A stretch of 64,000 bases of DNA from Paenibacillus aceris (GTDB lineage: Bacteria > Bacillota > Bacilli > Paenibacillales > NBRC-103111). Each line of letters begins with the position of its first letter. Position 1 is the stretch's first letter. Location of the stretch: positions 186,001 through 250,000 of the forward strand of contig NZ_JAGGKV010000010.1 of NCBI RefSeq assembly GCF_017874035.1, given 5' to 3'. Below the pieces are notes generated by a model. That model made no database searches, had not been told where the DNA came from, and saw nothing but the letters and a program-made list of their open reading frames with translations. Shown here piece after piece: positions 1 to 8,673 of this stretch. A program made the position numbers and the translations under genes.

Positions 1-366
1 CGTTACGCCCACATTCGCACGACGATATAGAAATAACGCAAAAATCAGCTCTGCACCAAGCCCCTGAAGAATACCGTAAACCAGCGTCGACACACCCCAT
101 GATCCTCCGAAAAGCGCCTCAATCGTCGCAGCCGCTACTTCCGCCAACAAGGCGACCCCGGGCTTGCGAATGACAAGGAAGGCAAACGTAGCCGCCATGA
201 ACCACATGCCGTAACTTAACTGCTCCGCGTGTAGACCCAGAGGTTTTAAAATATCGTACATCGGGCCCCATATGCGATAAATCACCCCAAATACCGCCGC
301 GATCACGATCGTGACCAAGATATCGGTCAGTTTTAAACCTTTTGTCCCTGTTTGTTTCTGTGCCAT
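1..366 (-). CDS. ykoE: ECF transporter S component, YkoE family (partial)
   Basis: Membrane substrate-binding (S) subunit of an energy-coupling-factor transporter, of the family that imports thiamine or its pyrimidine precursor HMP. The visible N-terminal 122 residues run from MAQKQTGTKGLKL into hydrophobic helices and contain the family-like stretches WGPMYDIL, IRKPGVALLAE and YGILQGLGAELIFALF. The start codon at 366 follows a clear GGAGGAAC ribosome binding site. The gene runs off the left edge, so the ATPase and T subunits expected downstream (ykoD, ykoC) cannot be seen. A TPP riboswitch and terminator lie directly upstream, which independently supports a thiamine-related substrate. Family identification is from recalled sequence character. 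Confidence 0.88.
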   Translation of the reverse strand, partial: MAQKQTGTKGLKLTDILVTIVIAAVFGVIYRIWGPMYDILKPLGLHAEQLSYGMWFMAATFAFLVIRKPGVALLAEVAAATIEALFGGSWGVSTLVYGILQGLGAELIFALFLYRRANVGVT

Positions 367-423
367 CTGTTCCTCCAACTCCTTTTCTTAATACAAATTT
401 GTAAAATGAGATAGGCGAACACG

Positions 424-453
424 ACAAAAAAAGCCCACCGGGATGCGGCAGGC
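424..453 (-). terminator. Riboswitch expression-platform terminator before ykoE
   Basis: On the minus strand a GC-rich hairpin (GCCTGCC paired with GGTGGGC, two wobble pairs) is followed by seven T residues, between the TPP aptamer and ykoE. It fits transcription attenuation when TPP is bound. Confidence 0.8.
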
Positions 454-471
454 ATAAAATTAGTGCAGAAA

Positions 472-572
472 GGCACTCAAATTCTCTACGCTGGCATTAC
501 CCAGATCAGATTAACGGTCAGCGGCATAGGGCCACTATCTCAGCCTGACTTCATCAAGCACCCGTGTTGCTT
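472..572 (-). ncRNA. TPP riboswitch (THI element)
   Basis: The minus strand carries the conserved THI-box core: CTGAGA (538-543) and CTGGGTAATGCCAGCG (489-504), preceded by GGGTGCTTGATG. These are the invariant pyrimidine- and pyrophosphate-sensing parts of the TPP aptamer. It lies upstream of a thiamine-type transporter gene and is followed by an intrinsic terminator, so it most likely switches ykoE off when thiamine pyrophosphate is plentiful. The outer P1 boundaries are approximate. Confidence 0.93.
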
Positions 573-586
573 ATTCATTTGGCTTA

Positions 587-615
587 ACTGTAGCGGATTC
601 ACCGGTATTTGGCAA
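587..615 (-). promoter_or_regulatory. Promoter of the TPP riboswitch-ykoE transcript
   Basis: Minus-strand TTGCCA (610-615), a 17-nt spacer and TACAGT (587-592), placing the start just upstream of the TPP aptamer. Sigma-A type by sequence. Confidence 0.65.
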
Positions 616-646
616 TGCTTTTTTACAGAGAATCTTTACATAGGAT

Positions 647-676
647 TTGACTTATTGTCCATAACGAAACTACAAT
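647..676 (+). promoter_or_regulatory. Promoter of the DUF3105 gene
   Basis: TTGACT (647-652), 18-nt spacer, TACAAT (671-676), about 46 nt before the start codon at 722. Confidence 0.6.
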
Positions 677-721
677 ATGTAGTGTACGAAAAGATTTTAA
701 TAATAAAGGAGCTTATACCAA

Positions 722-1453
722 ATGGACCATTCCACGCTGCAAAACGGATCGAATGTTGTTGCTATTTTGCTTTATATAGGGCTAGCCCTTTTCATTTTGG
801 CCATTATTGGCTACGTACTCGCCGCGAAGGCGAAAAAAGCGAACACAAGCAAGCTGAAAAAGGCCGAGAAGCAGGCCCTGCAGCAAAAGCAGAAAACGTG
901 GCTGATTCTCTCTCATACGCTTGTAATTTTGGCGGTTTGCTCTTTGGGAACTTCCCTGATCCAATCTTCTTCCAACAAATACAGCGTAGAAAAGCTTAAT
1001 TATAATGCCCCTATTCAGGTCACGACGGATAAGGATTACGGGCGCGGCCATGACGAAGGCATGCTGACGTACGAGATGAAAATCCCTACCTCAGGGACGC
1101 ACAGTCCGCATGACTTGAAGTTCGGCTTTTACAAAGAAAGACCGACTTATGCCATGCTTGTCCATAATTTAGAGCACGGCGATATAATCATCTATTACCA
1201 CCCCGATGCGCCTAAAGAGCTGCTGGATCGACTCGACTATCTGAGCCATTTCAAAAAAGCGGGAGCCGGTGTATTGGCTGTGGCAAATCCCGATGTGCCC
1301 AGCGATATGGAAGTGGTCGTAACCGCTTGGACCAAAACGATGCAGCTTCCGAAGTTTGACGAAGCCAGCGTAGGTACCTTCATCTATCAGAACATCGATA
1401 AAGGACCTGAGCAAATTCCGTCCGAAGTGCGTCGCGGCGGCGGCACGATGTAA
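722..1453 (+). CDS. DUF3105 family membrane protein
   Basis: A 243-residue protein of unknown function. Two hydrophobic segments (about residues 13-36 and 60-80) flank a short, strongly basic, Lys/Ala-rich cytosolic loop. The C-terminal part carries the DUF3105 signature: PTSGTHSPHD followed by VHNLEHGDIIIYYHP, with conserved His residues that could bind a metal. The soluble domain probably faces outside. The start has an AAAGGAG ribosome binding site about 10 nt upstream and its own promoter. The gene is monocistronic, convergent with the AraC gene at 1485. Biochemical role is not known for the family and nothing in the context adds to it. Confidence 0.8.
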   Translation: MDHSTLQNGSNVVAILLYIGLALFILAIIGYVLAAKAKKANTSKLKKAEKQALQQKQKTWLILSHTLVILAVCSLGTSLIQSSSNKYSVEKLNYNAPIQVTTDKDYGRGHDEGMLTYEMKIPTSGTHSPHDLKFGFYKERPTYAMLVHNLEHGDIIIYYHPDAPKELLDRLDYLSHFKKAGAGVLAVANPDVPSDMEVVVTAWTKTMQLPKFDEASVGTFIYQNIDKGPEQIPSEVRRGGGTM

Positions 1454-1484
1454 GCGTCGGAGATCATTTTAAGACACATTCCCG

Positions 1485-2267
1485 TTACTTGCGTACGGTT
1501 TCACGGTCGGACACCAAATCTGTCGGTACTAGGCCGGTCAGCCGTCTGAAAACACGATAGAAATAGGACGGATCATTGTACCCGATAAAATCGGATATTT
1601 CCGTAACCGTCAAGGCGGAATGCTTGAGCATGTAAACGGCTGTTTTGATCCTGGCAGCGTGTACGAATTCACTGATCGTCTGGCCGGTCACTTTACGAAA
1701 TAAGGTTGCTGCATAATTCGGCGATCTGTTAATGCAGGCTCCCAGCTCATCCTTGGTGACATGCTCCCGGTAGTGGTTCTGGATATACCCCTTCATGCTC
1801 TCAACTAACAAAAGAGTGGCACTAGTTGCAGCTTCATGATCCCACTCTCGATGCAGATAAACGAACAGCTCTGTTAGCAGCGCTTCACACAGCGTTTGAT
1901 AATAGGGCTGTTTGTCTTGCCATTGCTGATGGATGTGGCGCAGCCGGTCAACAATAAGTTCATATTTGTTTGTGATCCGGCTTGCTGCGTTGGACAGCCT
2001 TAGCAGTGGGAATGACTCTTGGGTTTCACCAGGCACAAACTGTACGACATATTTTTCGTGCAGCATCGTTGGAACACTTCTTCCGTAAAAGGGAATATTA
2101 CTCGGAATAAGCAGCCACTGCCCTTTCTCCAACACTTGCTTCTTATCATTTATCCAATAGACACAGCGGCCGTAAGTCACAAGTACGAGCGTCCAATCGG
2201 GGCACCCCTGCTGTGCTTCTCCGTACCAATTGCTGCTTTTATCATAGGCATAGCTCGTTACCTTCAT
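1485..2267 (-). CDS. AraC family transcriptional regulator
   Basis: A 260-residue regulator. The N-terminal about 150 residues look like an AraC-type ligand-binding cupin (YGRCVYWINDKKQVLEKGQWLLIPSN). The C-terminal about 100 residues hold the two AraC helix-turn-helix motifs, including RSPNYAATLFRKVTGQTISEF and IGYNDPSYFYRVFRRLTGLVP. It is divergent from pyruvate kinase across about 120 bp, so the two could share a regulatory region, but AraC members of this kind in Paenibacillus more often sense sugars for neighbouring sugar genes and none are present. Ligand and target are unknown. Confidence 0.85.
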   Translation of the reverse strand: MKVTSYAYDKSSNWYGEAQQGCPDWTLVLVTYGRCVYWINDKKQVLEKGQWLLIPSNIPFYGRSVPTMLHEKYVVQFVPGETQESFPLLRLSNAASRITNKYELIVDRLRHIHQQWQDKQPYYQTLCEALLTELFVYLHREWDHEAATSATLLLVESMKGYIQNHYREHVTKDELGACINRSPNYAATLFRKVTGQTISEFVHAARIKTAVYMLKHSALTVTEISDFIGYNDPSYFYRVFRRLTGLVPTDLVSDRETVRK

Positions 2268-2386
2268 CTTCCATCACCTGTATACCATAGTACATATAGC
2301 ATACTATATTTCATGGAACTTTGTCGAAATAAGGCATATAATGAAGCCAAAATTGATTCGTCCTAAACGAAAGGAAGTCCTGAACA

Positions 2387-3799
2387 ATGCGTAAAACGAA
2401 AATCATTTGCACAATGGGACCTGCTTGCGATTCCGTCCCGACTTTAAAGGAATTAATTCGCTCCGGCATGAGTGTTGCCCGGTTAAATATGGCGCATGGC
2501 GATTTGGATGAGCATCGCGGCCGCATTCAACGCGTACGTCAAGCGGCTAAGGAGCTTGGTGTTGTCGTTCCGATCCTGATGGATATCAAAGGACCGGAAA
2601 TCCGCATCGGCCAACTCAAAGATGCTTCTTATGATTTGAAAAGCGGCGATCGCATCGTCCTGACGACAGAACAAATCATCGGCGATGGCAACCGCGTTTC
2701 CGTCAATTATCCCGGCCTCCCGCAGGATGTACAGCCTGGCAATCTTGTCCTCATTGATGACGGGTCTATTGAGCTTCGCGTTGAAGCGATTGATGGAACG
2801 GAAGTCATTTGCAGCGTCTTGAATCAAAGCGTTCTGAAACAGCGCAAAGGCGTTAACTTGCCGGGTGTACGCACATCTCTGCCGGGTGTAACTGAGCGTG
2901 ACGTGATGCACATTAAATTCGGTGTCGAAGAGAACATCTCCATTATCGCGATGTCCTTCGTCCGTAACGGGAACGATGTTCAGGAAGTTCGCGGTATTCT
3001 AGAGCAGCATGGCGCAGGCAATACGCCGATTGTTTCAAAAATTGAGAACGAAGAAGGCATGACGAACTTCGCTGCAATTCTTGAAGCTTCCGACGGCATC
3101 ATGGTTGCGCGTGGCGATCTTGGGGTGGAAATTCCGACGGAGGAAGTTCCTATAGCGCAAAAAGATATGATCCGCGCCTGTAATTTAGCCGGCAAACCGG
3201 TAATTACAGCGACGCAAATGCTAGATTCGATGCAGCGGAATCCGCGTCCGACGCGTGCTGAAGTGAGCGACGTTGCGAACGCCGTGCTTGACGGCAGCGA
3301 CATGGTCATGCTGTCCGGCGAAACTGCCGCAGGCAAGTATCCCGTCGAGTCTGTGACGATGATGGCGACGATTGCCGAACGTGTCGAGCAAACGATGGAG
3401 CGCAGCTCCTTGATCGACGCACAGCTGCAGTCGAACAACGAAGTGACGGAAGTACTGTGCCAAGCGGTTGTATCCTCCGCAAACAAACTGAAAGCTGCGG
3501 CGATCCTGACGCCGACGGAAAGCGGCTTTACAGCTCGTATGATCGCTAAGTATCGTCCGGAGGCGCCGATTATCGCGGTAACTTCCAATGAGTACGCGAT
3601 CAACCTGCTTAGCATGGTTCAGGGCGTGATCCCGATCCATGGCGAGTTCTGTGAGTCGACCGATGCGATGATTCGCTCGGCTATCGGACATGCGGAAACA
3701 CTTGGCTATGTGAAAAAAGGCGACCTTACTGTCGTTTCCGCCGGGGTTCCGGTTGGGAAATCCGGTACGACGAACCTGTTGAAGGTTGAGCGGGTTTAG
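2387..3799 (+). CDS. pyk: Pyruvate kinase
   Basis: Converts phosphoenolpyruvate and ADP to pyruvate and ATP, the last step of glycolysis. The 470-residue protein starts MRKTKIICTMGPA and has the N-terminal barrel, the B-domain insertion (about 70-165), the catalytic stretch IMVARGDLGVEIP (about residue 240) and ATQMLDSM. It ends with the regulatory C domain (GKSGTTNLLKVERV) and lacks the extra PEP-utiliser-like C-terminal domain found on many Bacillus enzymes (about 585 residues). It stands alone with its own terminator, away from the glycolytic operon at 42-48 kb. It may therefore be a second isozyme; whether a longer pyk exists elsewhere cannot be seen. Ribosome binding site AAGGAAG precedes the ATG. 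Confidence 0.95.
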   Translation: MRKTKIICTMGPACDSVPTLKELIRSGMSVARLNMAHGDLDEHRGRIQRVRQAAKELGVVVPILMDIKGPEIRIGQLKDASYDLKSGDRIVLTTEQIIGDGNRVSVNYPGLPQDVQPGNLVLIDDGSIELRVEAIDGTEVICSVLNQSVLKQRKGVNLPGVRTSLPGVTERDVMHIKFGVEENISIIAMSFVRNGNDVQEVRGILEQHGAGNTPIVSKIENEEGMTNFAAILEASDGIMVARGDLGVEIPTEEVPIAQKDMIRACNLAGKPVITATQMLDSMQRNPRPTRAEVSDVANAVLDGSDMVMLSGETAAGKYPVESVTMMATIAERVEQTMERSSLIDAQLQSNNEVTEVLCQAVVSSANKLKAAAILTPTESGFTARMIAKYRPEAPIIAVTSNEYAINLLSMVQGVIPIHGEFCESTDAMIRSAIGHAETLGYVKKGDLTVVSAGVPVGKSGTTNLLKVERV

Positions 3800-3821
3800 G
3801 ACGGTTTTATATAGACTGTAT

Positions 3822-3856
3822 AGAGAAAAAGACACCTTCTTGGTGTCTTTTTCTCT
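3822..3856 (+). terminator. pyk terminator
   Basis: A perfect inverted repeat (AGAGAAAAAGACACC with GGTGTCTTTTTCTCT) directly after pyk. The stem contains its own A and T tracts, so it can act in both directions. Confidence 0.85.
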
Positions 3857-4016
3857 ATTTTATCGCCTGAAACCACCGCTAGCAGTCAAAATCGCCTGTA
3901 TGCTTTACAGTAAATGCTGTACGGCGGCTAGGTAGACTGCTGTTTTTTCTGGGCAGACTAACTAGACTGTTCGTCTTTCCTTTCTTCTTACTTCGCACAT
4001 GTAACGGGAGGACCTC

Positions 4017-4973
4017 ATGATTATCCGACTAGGATTCGTATCGATCGCAATCGCGATTTTCAATAATACCCCCAGCTCGACATTTACCTACAAGCTTTTT
4101 TCTCAGCGCCCGTATGAGGAAGCCCTCCAGCGGGCGATCGACATCGGACGTAAAAACCTCGAAGCGACGCAGCGCATCCTCTATTACAATGCCGCTCATG
4201 GCATTCGTTTGTTTCGCCTCTCCTCGTCGCTCATTCCACTGGCGACGCACCCCGATGTGCAGATTGACGTGACCAACGAATATAAGGACGAGCTCAAGAA
4301 GCTCGGCGACTTCGCAAAGGCTCAGGACATTCGCCTGAGCATGCATCCAAACCAGTTCACACTGCTTAATGGGAGTGACTCGGTCGTGGCGGCAGCGATT
4401 CAGGATCTGCGCTATCACGGAGCGATTCTCGACGGAATGGGGTTGGATGAATCCGCGATCATCAACATTCACGTAGGTGGCGTGTACGGAGACAAAGCAG
4501 CCGCGACAGAGCGACTGTATGCAAAGATCCCTGAGGTGCCAGAACATATTATGCGGCGGCTCACCTTCGAGAATGACGACAAAACCTACACGCTGGAGGA
4601 AACCCTAGCCGTGAGTCAAAAGCTGCAGCGCCCCTGCATGCTGGACTTGCACCATGATTGGTGCAATCCCTCGAAAGCCACGCCTCAGGAGCTGCTGCCG
4701 GAGATTGCGAAGACATGGGGAGATATCCCAATGAAAATCCACGTCTCCTCTCCGAAATCCCCAAGGGATACGAAGGAGTTCCGCTCCCATGCCGACTACA
4801 TTGAGCCGGATCAGCTCGTCGCTTTTCTGAAAAGCTGCAAGGAAGCCGGTCTTGACCGCGTGGACGTCATGATCGAGGCGAAGATGAAGGATCTCTCCTT
4901 GTTCCGGCTCGCTGAACAGCTCGGCAAGATTCGCGGCATCAAGCGCATCGATGGTGGTGTTTTGGAATGGTAA
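4017..4973 (+). CDS. uvsE: UV DNA damage endonuclease UvsE
   Basis: A TIM-barrel, metal-dependent endonuclease that nicks DNA 5' to UV photoproducts, giving a repair route independent of UvrABC. The 318-residue protein has the family features: N-terminal MIIRLGFVSIAI, YNAAHGIRLFRLSSSLIP (about 60-77), SMHPNQFTLLNG, INIHVGGVYGDK, LTFENDD and LDLHHDWCNP, which supply His/Glu/Asp metal ligands. Start codon follows GGGAGG. It is a single gene with a terminator. Spore formers of soil often carry it alongside photoproduct lyases. Identification rests on these motifs and length. Confidence 0.93.
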   Translation: MIIRLGFVSIAIAIFNNTPSSTFTYKLFSQRPYEEALQRAIDIGRKNLEATQRILYYNAAHGIRLFRLSSSLIPLATHPDVQIDVTNEYKDELKKLGDFAKAQDIRLSMHPNQFTLLNGSDSVVAAAIQDLRYHGAILDGMGLDESAIINIHVGGVYGDKAAATERLYAKIPEVPEHIMRRLTFENDDKTYTLEETLAVSQKLQRPCMLDLHHDWCNPSKATPQELLPEIAKTWGDIPMKIHVSSPKSPRDTKEFRSHADYIEPDQLVAFLKSCKEAGLDRVDVMIEAKMKDLSLFRLAEQLGKIRGIKRIDGGVLEW

Positions 4974-4984
4974 GGCAACCAAAC

Positions 4985-5030
4985 AACCGTAGAACTAAGC
5001 GAATCTTGCTTGGGTTTACGGTCTTTTTTT
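4985..5030 (+). terminator. uvsE terminator
   Basis: Imperfect hairpin (ACCGTAGAAC...GGTTTACGGT) followed by seven T residues. Confidence 0.75.
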
Positions 5031-5059
5031 GACGGAGATGGCGGGAGATGAATCTTAGA

Positions 5060-5241
5060 GGAACCACAGGGCGCTATTTGAGCAAAATTGACGATTCCTG
5101 GTGATTGAGGGAACTAGATGGCTCTATTTGCCCAATGAATGCCTATATTTAGGCTGATTTGGATTTGGCAAAATAGAGGACTGTCGTTCTCTTCAAATGG
5201 CGAGGTTATCGCTTTCGGGAAGAATAGAGGATCATAGTTCC
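5060..5241. repeat. Four-module inverted repeat element, copy 1
   Basis: Four related modules of about 21 bp: 5060-5080 and 5110-5130 in reverse orientation (GGAAC...CTATTTG), 5170-5190 and 5221-5241 in direct orientation (AAATAGAGG...GTTC). Spacing is 50-60 bp. The outer pair and the inner pair can base-pair, so the element could fold into one long imperfect hairpin. It fills the 347-bp gap between the convergent genes uvsE and brkB. Apart from the uvsE terminator I see nothing else in this gap. Same layout as 12733-12910 and 21770-21946. Confidence 0.8.
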
Positions 5242-5320
5242 TTCTAAGTTCCTAGCGGTTCTCCCCCATCCGTTGCCGATAGCAAATTCAGCTAAGTAAC
5301 CGTGCCGCCAGTCGCCACTA

Positions 5321-6178
5321 TCAACGAATCGTCTTATCCTTGTTGTCCAGCGGGACCGTATGCATATGCTCCTGGCTCTTCACATGCTTCAAGGCATTGA
5401 TTTCCCCTCCGATAATGATGAGCAGGGCAGAAATATAGAACCACGTCATAAGTACGATAATTCCCCCTACACTCCCATAAGTGGCGCTGTAATTCGTAAA
5501 ATTATTTACATAGAAGGAGAAGCCCAGCCCTGTCCCCTGCCAGCCTAGGGAGGCGAAGAAGGCGCCGGGAAGCACACTTTTACACGTTAAGCAGGTATTA
5601 GGAGCTATGTAATAAATGCCTGTAAAAACAATGAACAGAATGATAAAGTTCGCGATCCAGCGAAGATTGTTCCAAATGTTGACAGTCGTAGTCGCCATAT
5701 GGATATGCGCTTGCACCCAGTCCCCAATCCAATGCCCGAACACGCTCAGCAGCAGCGCGGAGGCAATGACGATAAGCATGCCTAAGGTCAGCATGACAGC
5801 CAGAAATCGCGAATGAATGAAGCTTTTGCGCTCCGGCAGGCCGTAAGCTTTGTTCACGGCGATCACGATCGCATTCATCGCGGCGCTAGCGCTGACCAAG
5901 GCGAGGATTAACCCGAAGGACAGCGTTCCGCCCCTTTTTACATCGAGCAGATTGGTCAAGGTTTCCTCAAGCCAGCCGGATACGGCCCCGGGTATATAGT
6001 CTTTGATCAACGCCACGACATCGTCCGAAGAGAAAGGCAGATACCCGAGCAGGCTCAATATAAAGAGCAGAAACGGAAACAGCGACAGCAGGAAATAGTA
6101 CGCGCACTGCGCAGCCAGCCCCGTGGCATCGTGCTTTTGGAATTGCTGCCAGAGCAATTTCAAGTTAGATATAACCAT
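5321..6178 (-). CDS. YihY/BrkB family membrane protein
   Basis: A 285-residue multi-pass inner-membrane protein of the YihY/BrkB (PF03631-type) family, long misnamed ribonuclease BN. It has about six hydrophobic segments and the family-typical start (FQKHDATGLAAQCAYYFLLSLFPFLLF) and end (GGIIVLMTWFYISALLIIIGGEINA). I start it at 6178 (MVISNLKLLW), which has an AAAGGAT ribosome binding site; a longer reading to 6247 adds 23 residues without support. Function is not established; transport or envelope roles have been proposed for relatives. It diverges from the helicase gene at 6287. Confidence 0.85.
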   Translation of the reverse strand: MVISNLKLLWQQFQKHDATGLAAQCAYYFLLSLFPFLLFILSLLGYLPFSSDDVVALIKDYIPGAVSGWLEETLTNLLDVKRGGTLSFGLILALVSASAAMNAIVIAVNKAYGLPERKSFIHSRFLAVMLTLGMLIVIASALLLSVFGHWIGDWVQAHIHMATTTVNIWNNLRWIANFIILFIVFTGIYYIAPNTCLTCKSVLPGAFFASLGWQGTGLGFSFYVNNFTNYSATYGSVGGIIVLMTWFYISALLIIIGGEINALKHVKSQEHMHTVPLDNKDKTIR

Positions 6179-6286
6179 ACAGAGAGTTATCCTTTCAATG
6201 CTCAAGAATTGTGATAAAATAGGTAGTTCAGTCCTCAGGCAATGCAAGAAAAAAGCAAGGAAACAGCAAGGAACAGGTGATAACCA

Positions 6287-8599
6287 ATGAACTCTCTATC
6301 TATTTACCCTACTCCATCAGGCTCTAAACCTGCCACTGAGCACAAGGTTCCGCATGCGCAGCTGGCACGATTAACGAATAGCACGGATTTTGTTCCCGAC
6401 GACGACCGGGATGCTTATTTTTTTCGCGATTTGGAACGCCACCGAATTTTACTGAATGAAGCGCAGGTACAAGCCGTTCGCCATTTCAAGGGCCCTCTCC
6501 TCACATTAGCGGGTGCTGGCTCAGGGAAAACAACGGTGCTGGTATGCCGAGTCGCTTATTTGCTGCGTGTTCACAGGGTTCATCCGTCGAACGTGCTGCT
6601 GATTACTTTTTCGAAAAAAGCCGCCGAAGAAATGCGGGAACGCCTCGCTTCCCTGCCAGGTCTTGACGCAAGTATAACCCATTCGATGCAAGTCCGAACT
6701 TTTCATGCCTTTTGTCTGCGATTGCTGCGGATGAACGGATTCGCTCAGGAAATTTTGAGCGACGGCCGCTATCAACAAATCGTGTTCAAACGCATTATGC
6801 TGGGGATGGGACTTCAAGATACTTATCAGCCCGAAGTTCTCATTTCTCTCCTTTCCTCCTATAAAATGCAGTTGATCGATGTCAGCGACCTTCCCGAGGA
6901 GACGGATGAAGATAAGGAGATGAAACGAATTTTTCTCCAGTATGAGCAGTGGAAAATGGAACAGAGGAAGATCGATTTCGATGATATTTTAATCCTTGCT
7001 CACCAACTGTTGAAGCAAAACGCGGATATTCTGCGCTCGCTGGAGCGAAAGTTCACTTATATCAGCGTCGATGAGTTTCAGGATACGAACACGGTACAGT
7101 ATGAGATTATTAAAATGATTGCACACAATCATCAAAATTTGATGGTTGTCGGCGATGATGACCAGACCATTTATTCGTTTAACGGCGCCCGGAATGAATT
7201 TATTTTACAATTCCATGAGCAGTATCCAACAGCAAAAACAGTTACACTCGATATCAATTATCGCTCCACTTCGAGCATTGTCGGGTTAGGGAATGCCATC
7301 ATTAAGCATAATGTGCAGCGCAAGAGCAAAACGCTGCTTGCCACCAAGCAAAGTGAAACGAAACCTCTGTATGTAAAGCCTGCCAGCAGCGATGATGAGG
7401 CCGATTGGTTAATCAACGATATCCGGGTCAAAGTCGCTGAGGGTAATTGTTCGTTTGGGGATTTTGCTATTCTGTACCGGACGCAAAGCAACAGCAGGGC
7501 CATTATTGAGCAGTTAATTCTGCATAATTTACCTTTTGTCGATTATGGCAGCAGCGATTCCTTCTATGAGCAGTGGATGGTGAAGCCGATTATCGACCAT
7601 CTTCGGATTGCTCACGAACGACGGAATTTCGAAGCCATAGAGGGTGTCCTACCCTCATTATATATAGGTCGTGACCAAGGCATGCGGATTATTCAAGAAC
7701 AGGAAGCGATTCAGGCCAAAAAGTGGCCGCTCATCCACCTGCTGGGCTTGCCGCAGCTGAAAGATTTTCAAAAGGAAAAGTTGAAAAGCCGCATCCGTCT
7801 CATCAAAACGCTTGCCGAGATGAAGCCGCTGGAAGCCATTCAAGCGATCCGCAAGGACTTCTACGACGCTTTCCTGGAGACGAACAAACGCAGCAAGCTT
7901 ACGCATCACCGGGAAATGCTGAAGGAAACACTGGACGAGCTGGAGTCCTCTGCCAAGCGTTTCGATTCGGTGGAGCAGTTTCTTTATTTTATCCATGAAG
8001 TCGCAGAAAAACGCACGGAGATGAGCGCCCTGCAAAAAGACCATGCCGCGAACAAAATTTCGCTCATGACGATCCACAAATCAAAGGGCCTCGAGTTCAA
8101 TGTGGTCTACTTGCTCTGTGCGATTGAGGGCAACATGCCGCACAGCTCGGCACTGGAAGCGAACCAGCTGAACGATGTTCAGCTGGCAGGTGTTACGGCG
8201 CGCGACAAGACTGCCGCCGCGCTGGAGGAAGAACGGCGACTCGCCTACGTCGCCGTCACGCGCGCCAAGGCCGAGCTGCTGATCAGCTCGCCGGCGTATT
8301 ATCGCGGGAAGAAGGCGGAGCCTTCCCGCTTCCTGCTGTCCGCGTTCCCTGACGCGGACGGGTCTGGCAGCCGCAAGCCTGCGGCGGCTGTGAGCGTGAA
8401 GGCAGCCGCTCCGCGGGCGGCTGCCGCTGCGAAGCCCGCCGCGACGGAGCTCGTCGCGGCGTGGGTCTGCAACCAGGCCGGCTGCAAGGCCTGGTCGCGC
8501 ATTTCTTCGCCGCAGGAATCGCGGCGAACGGCGAAGCCCTGTCCCTTGTGCGGCGGGGCTATGGTCAAGGGCAGCAGGCTCGTTCCTCCTGCCCGATAG
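6287..8599 (+). CDS. UvrD/PcrA-like superfamily 1 DNA helicase with C-terminal zinc ribbon
   Basis: ATP-dependent 3'-5' DNA helicase of the UvrD/Rep/PcrA group, acting on DNA repair or replication intermediates. Of 770 residues, motif I LAGAGSGKT is at 74-82, motif II DEFQDTN near 265, motif III VVGDDDQTIYSFNGA follows, motif IV region LDINYRS, and motifs V/VI (MTIHKSKGLEF, RRLAYVAVTRAK) are all present, so it should be active. The last 100 residues differ from PcrA: an Ala-rich linker, then a four-cysteine cluster (CNQAGC near 727-732 and CPLC near 751-754) resembling a zinc ribbon, instead of the usual PcrA tail that contacts RNA polymerase. It is likely a paralogue and not the essential PcrA. 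About 74 bp before the catalase gene. Confidence 0.9.
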   Translation: MNSLSIYPTPSGSKPATEHKVPHAQLARLTNSTDFVPDDDRDAYFFRDLERHRILLNEAQVQAVRHFKGPLLTLAGAGSGKTTVLVCRVAYLLRVHRVHPSNVLLITFSKKAAEEMRERLASLPGLDASITHSMQVRTFHAFCLRLLRMNGFAQEILSDGRYQQIVFKRIMLGMGLQDTYQPEVLISLLSSYKMQLIDVSDLPEETDEDKEMKRIFLQYEQWKMEQRKIDFDDILILAHQLLKQNADILRSLERKFTYISVDEFQDTNTVQYEIIKMIAHNHQNLMVVGDDDQTIYSFNGARNEFILQFHEQYPTAKTVTLDINYRSTSSIVGLGNAIIKHNVQRKSKTLLATKQSETKPLYVKPASSDDEADWLINDIRVKVAEGNCSFGDFAILYRTQSNSRAIIEQLILHNLPFVDYGSSDSFYEQWMVKPIIDHLRIAHERRNFEAIEGVLPSLYIGRDQGMRIIQEQEAIQAKKWPLIHLLGLPQLKDFQKEKLKSRIRLIKTLAEMKPLEAIQAIRKDFYDAFLETNKRSKLTHHREMLKETLDELESSAKRFDSVEQFLYFIHEVAEKRTEMSALQKDHAANKISLMTIHKSKGLEFNVVYLLCAIEGNMPHSSALEANQLNDVQLAGVTARDKTAAALEEERRLAYVAVTRAKAELLISSPAYYRGKKAEPSRFLLSAFPDADGSGSRKPAAAVSVKAAAPRAAAAAKPAATELVAAWVCNQAGCKAWSRISSPQESRRTAKPCPLCGGAMVKGSRLVPPAR

Positions 8600-8673
8600 C
8601 ACGCGGCGGCTTGCATGATTTGCCGCCGGCTTGGTTAGAATACACCCGTATCTGACCAGTTGGAGGGATCATT

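Noticed and set aside
119..427. 102-residue minus-strand reading frame overlapping the ykoE start
   Set aside because: Its sequence is unlike any protein and it runs antiparallel in frame to the clear YkoE coding region with ribosome binding site, so it is a shadow.
5060..5241. CRISPR array as explanation of the regularly spaced modules
   Set aside because: Only four degenerate modules, inverted halfway, spacers partly similar between loci and no cas genes.
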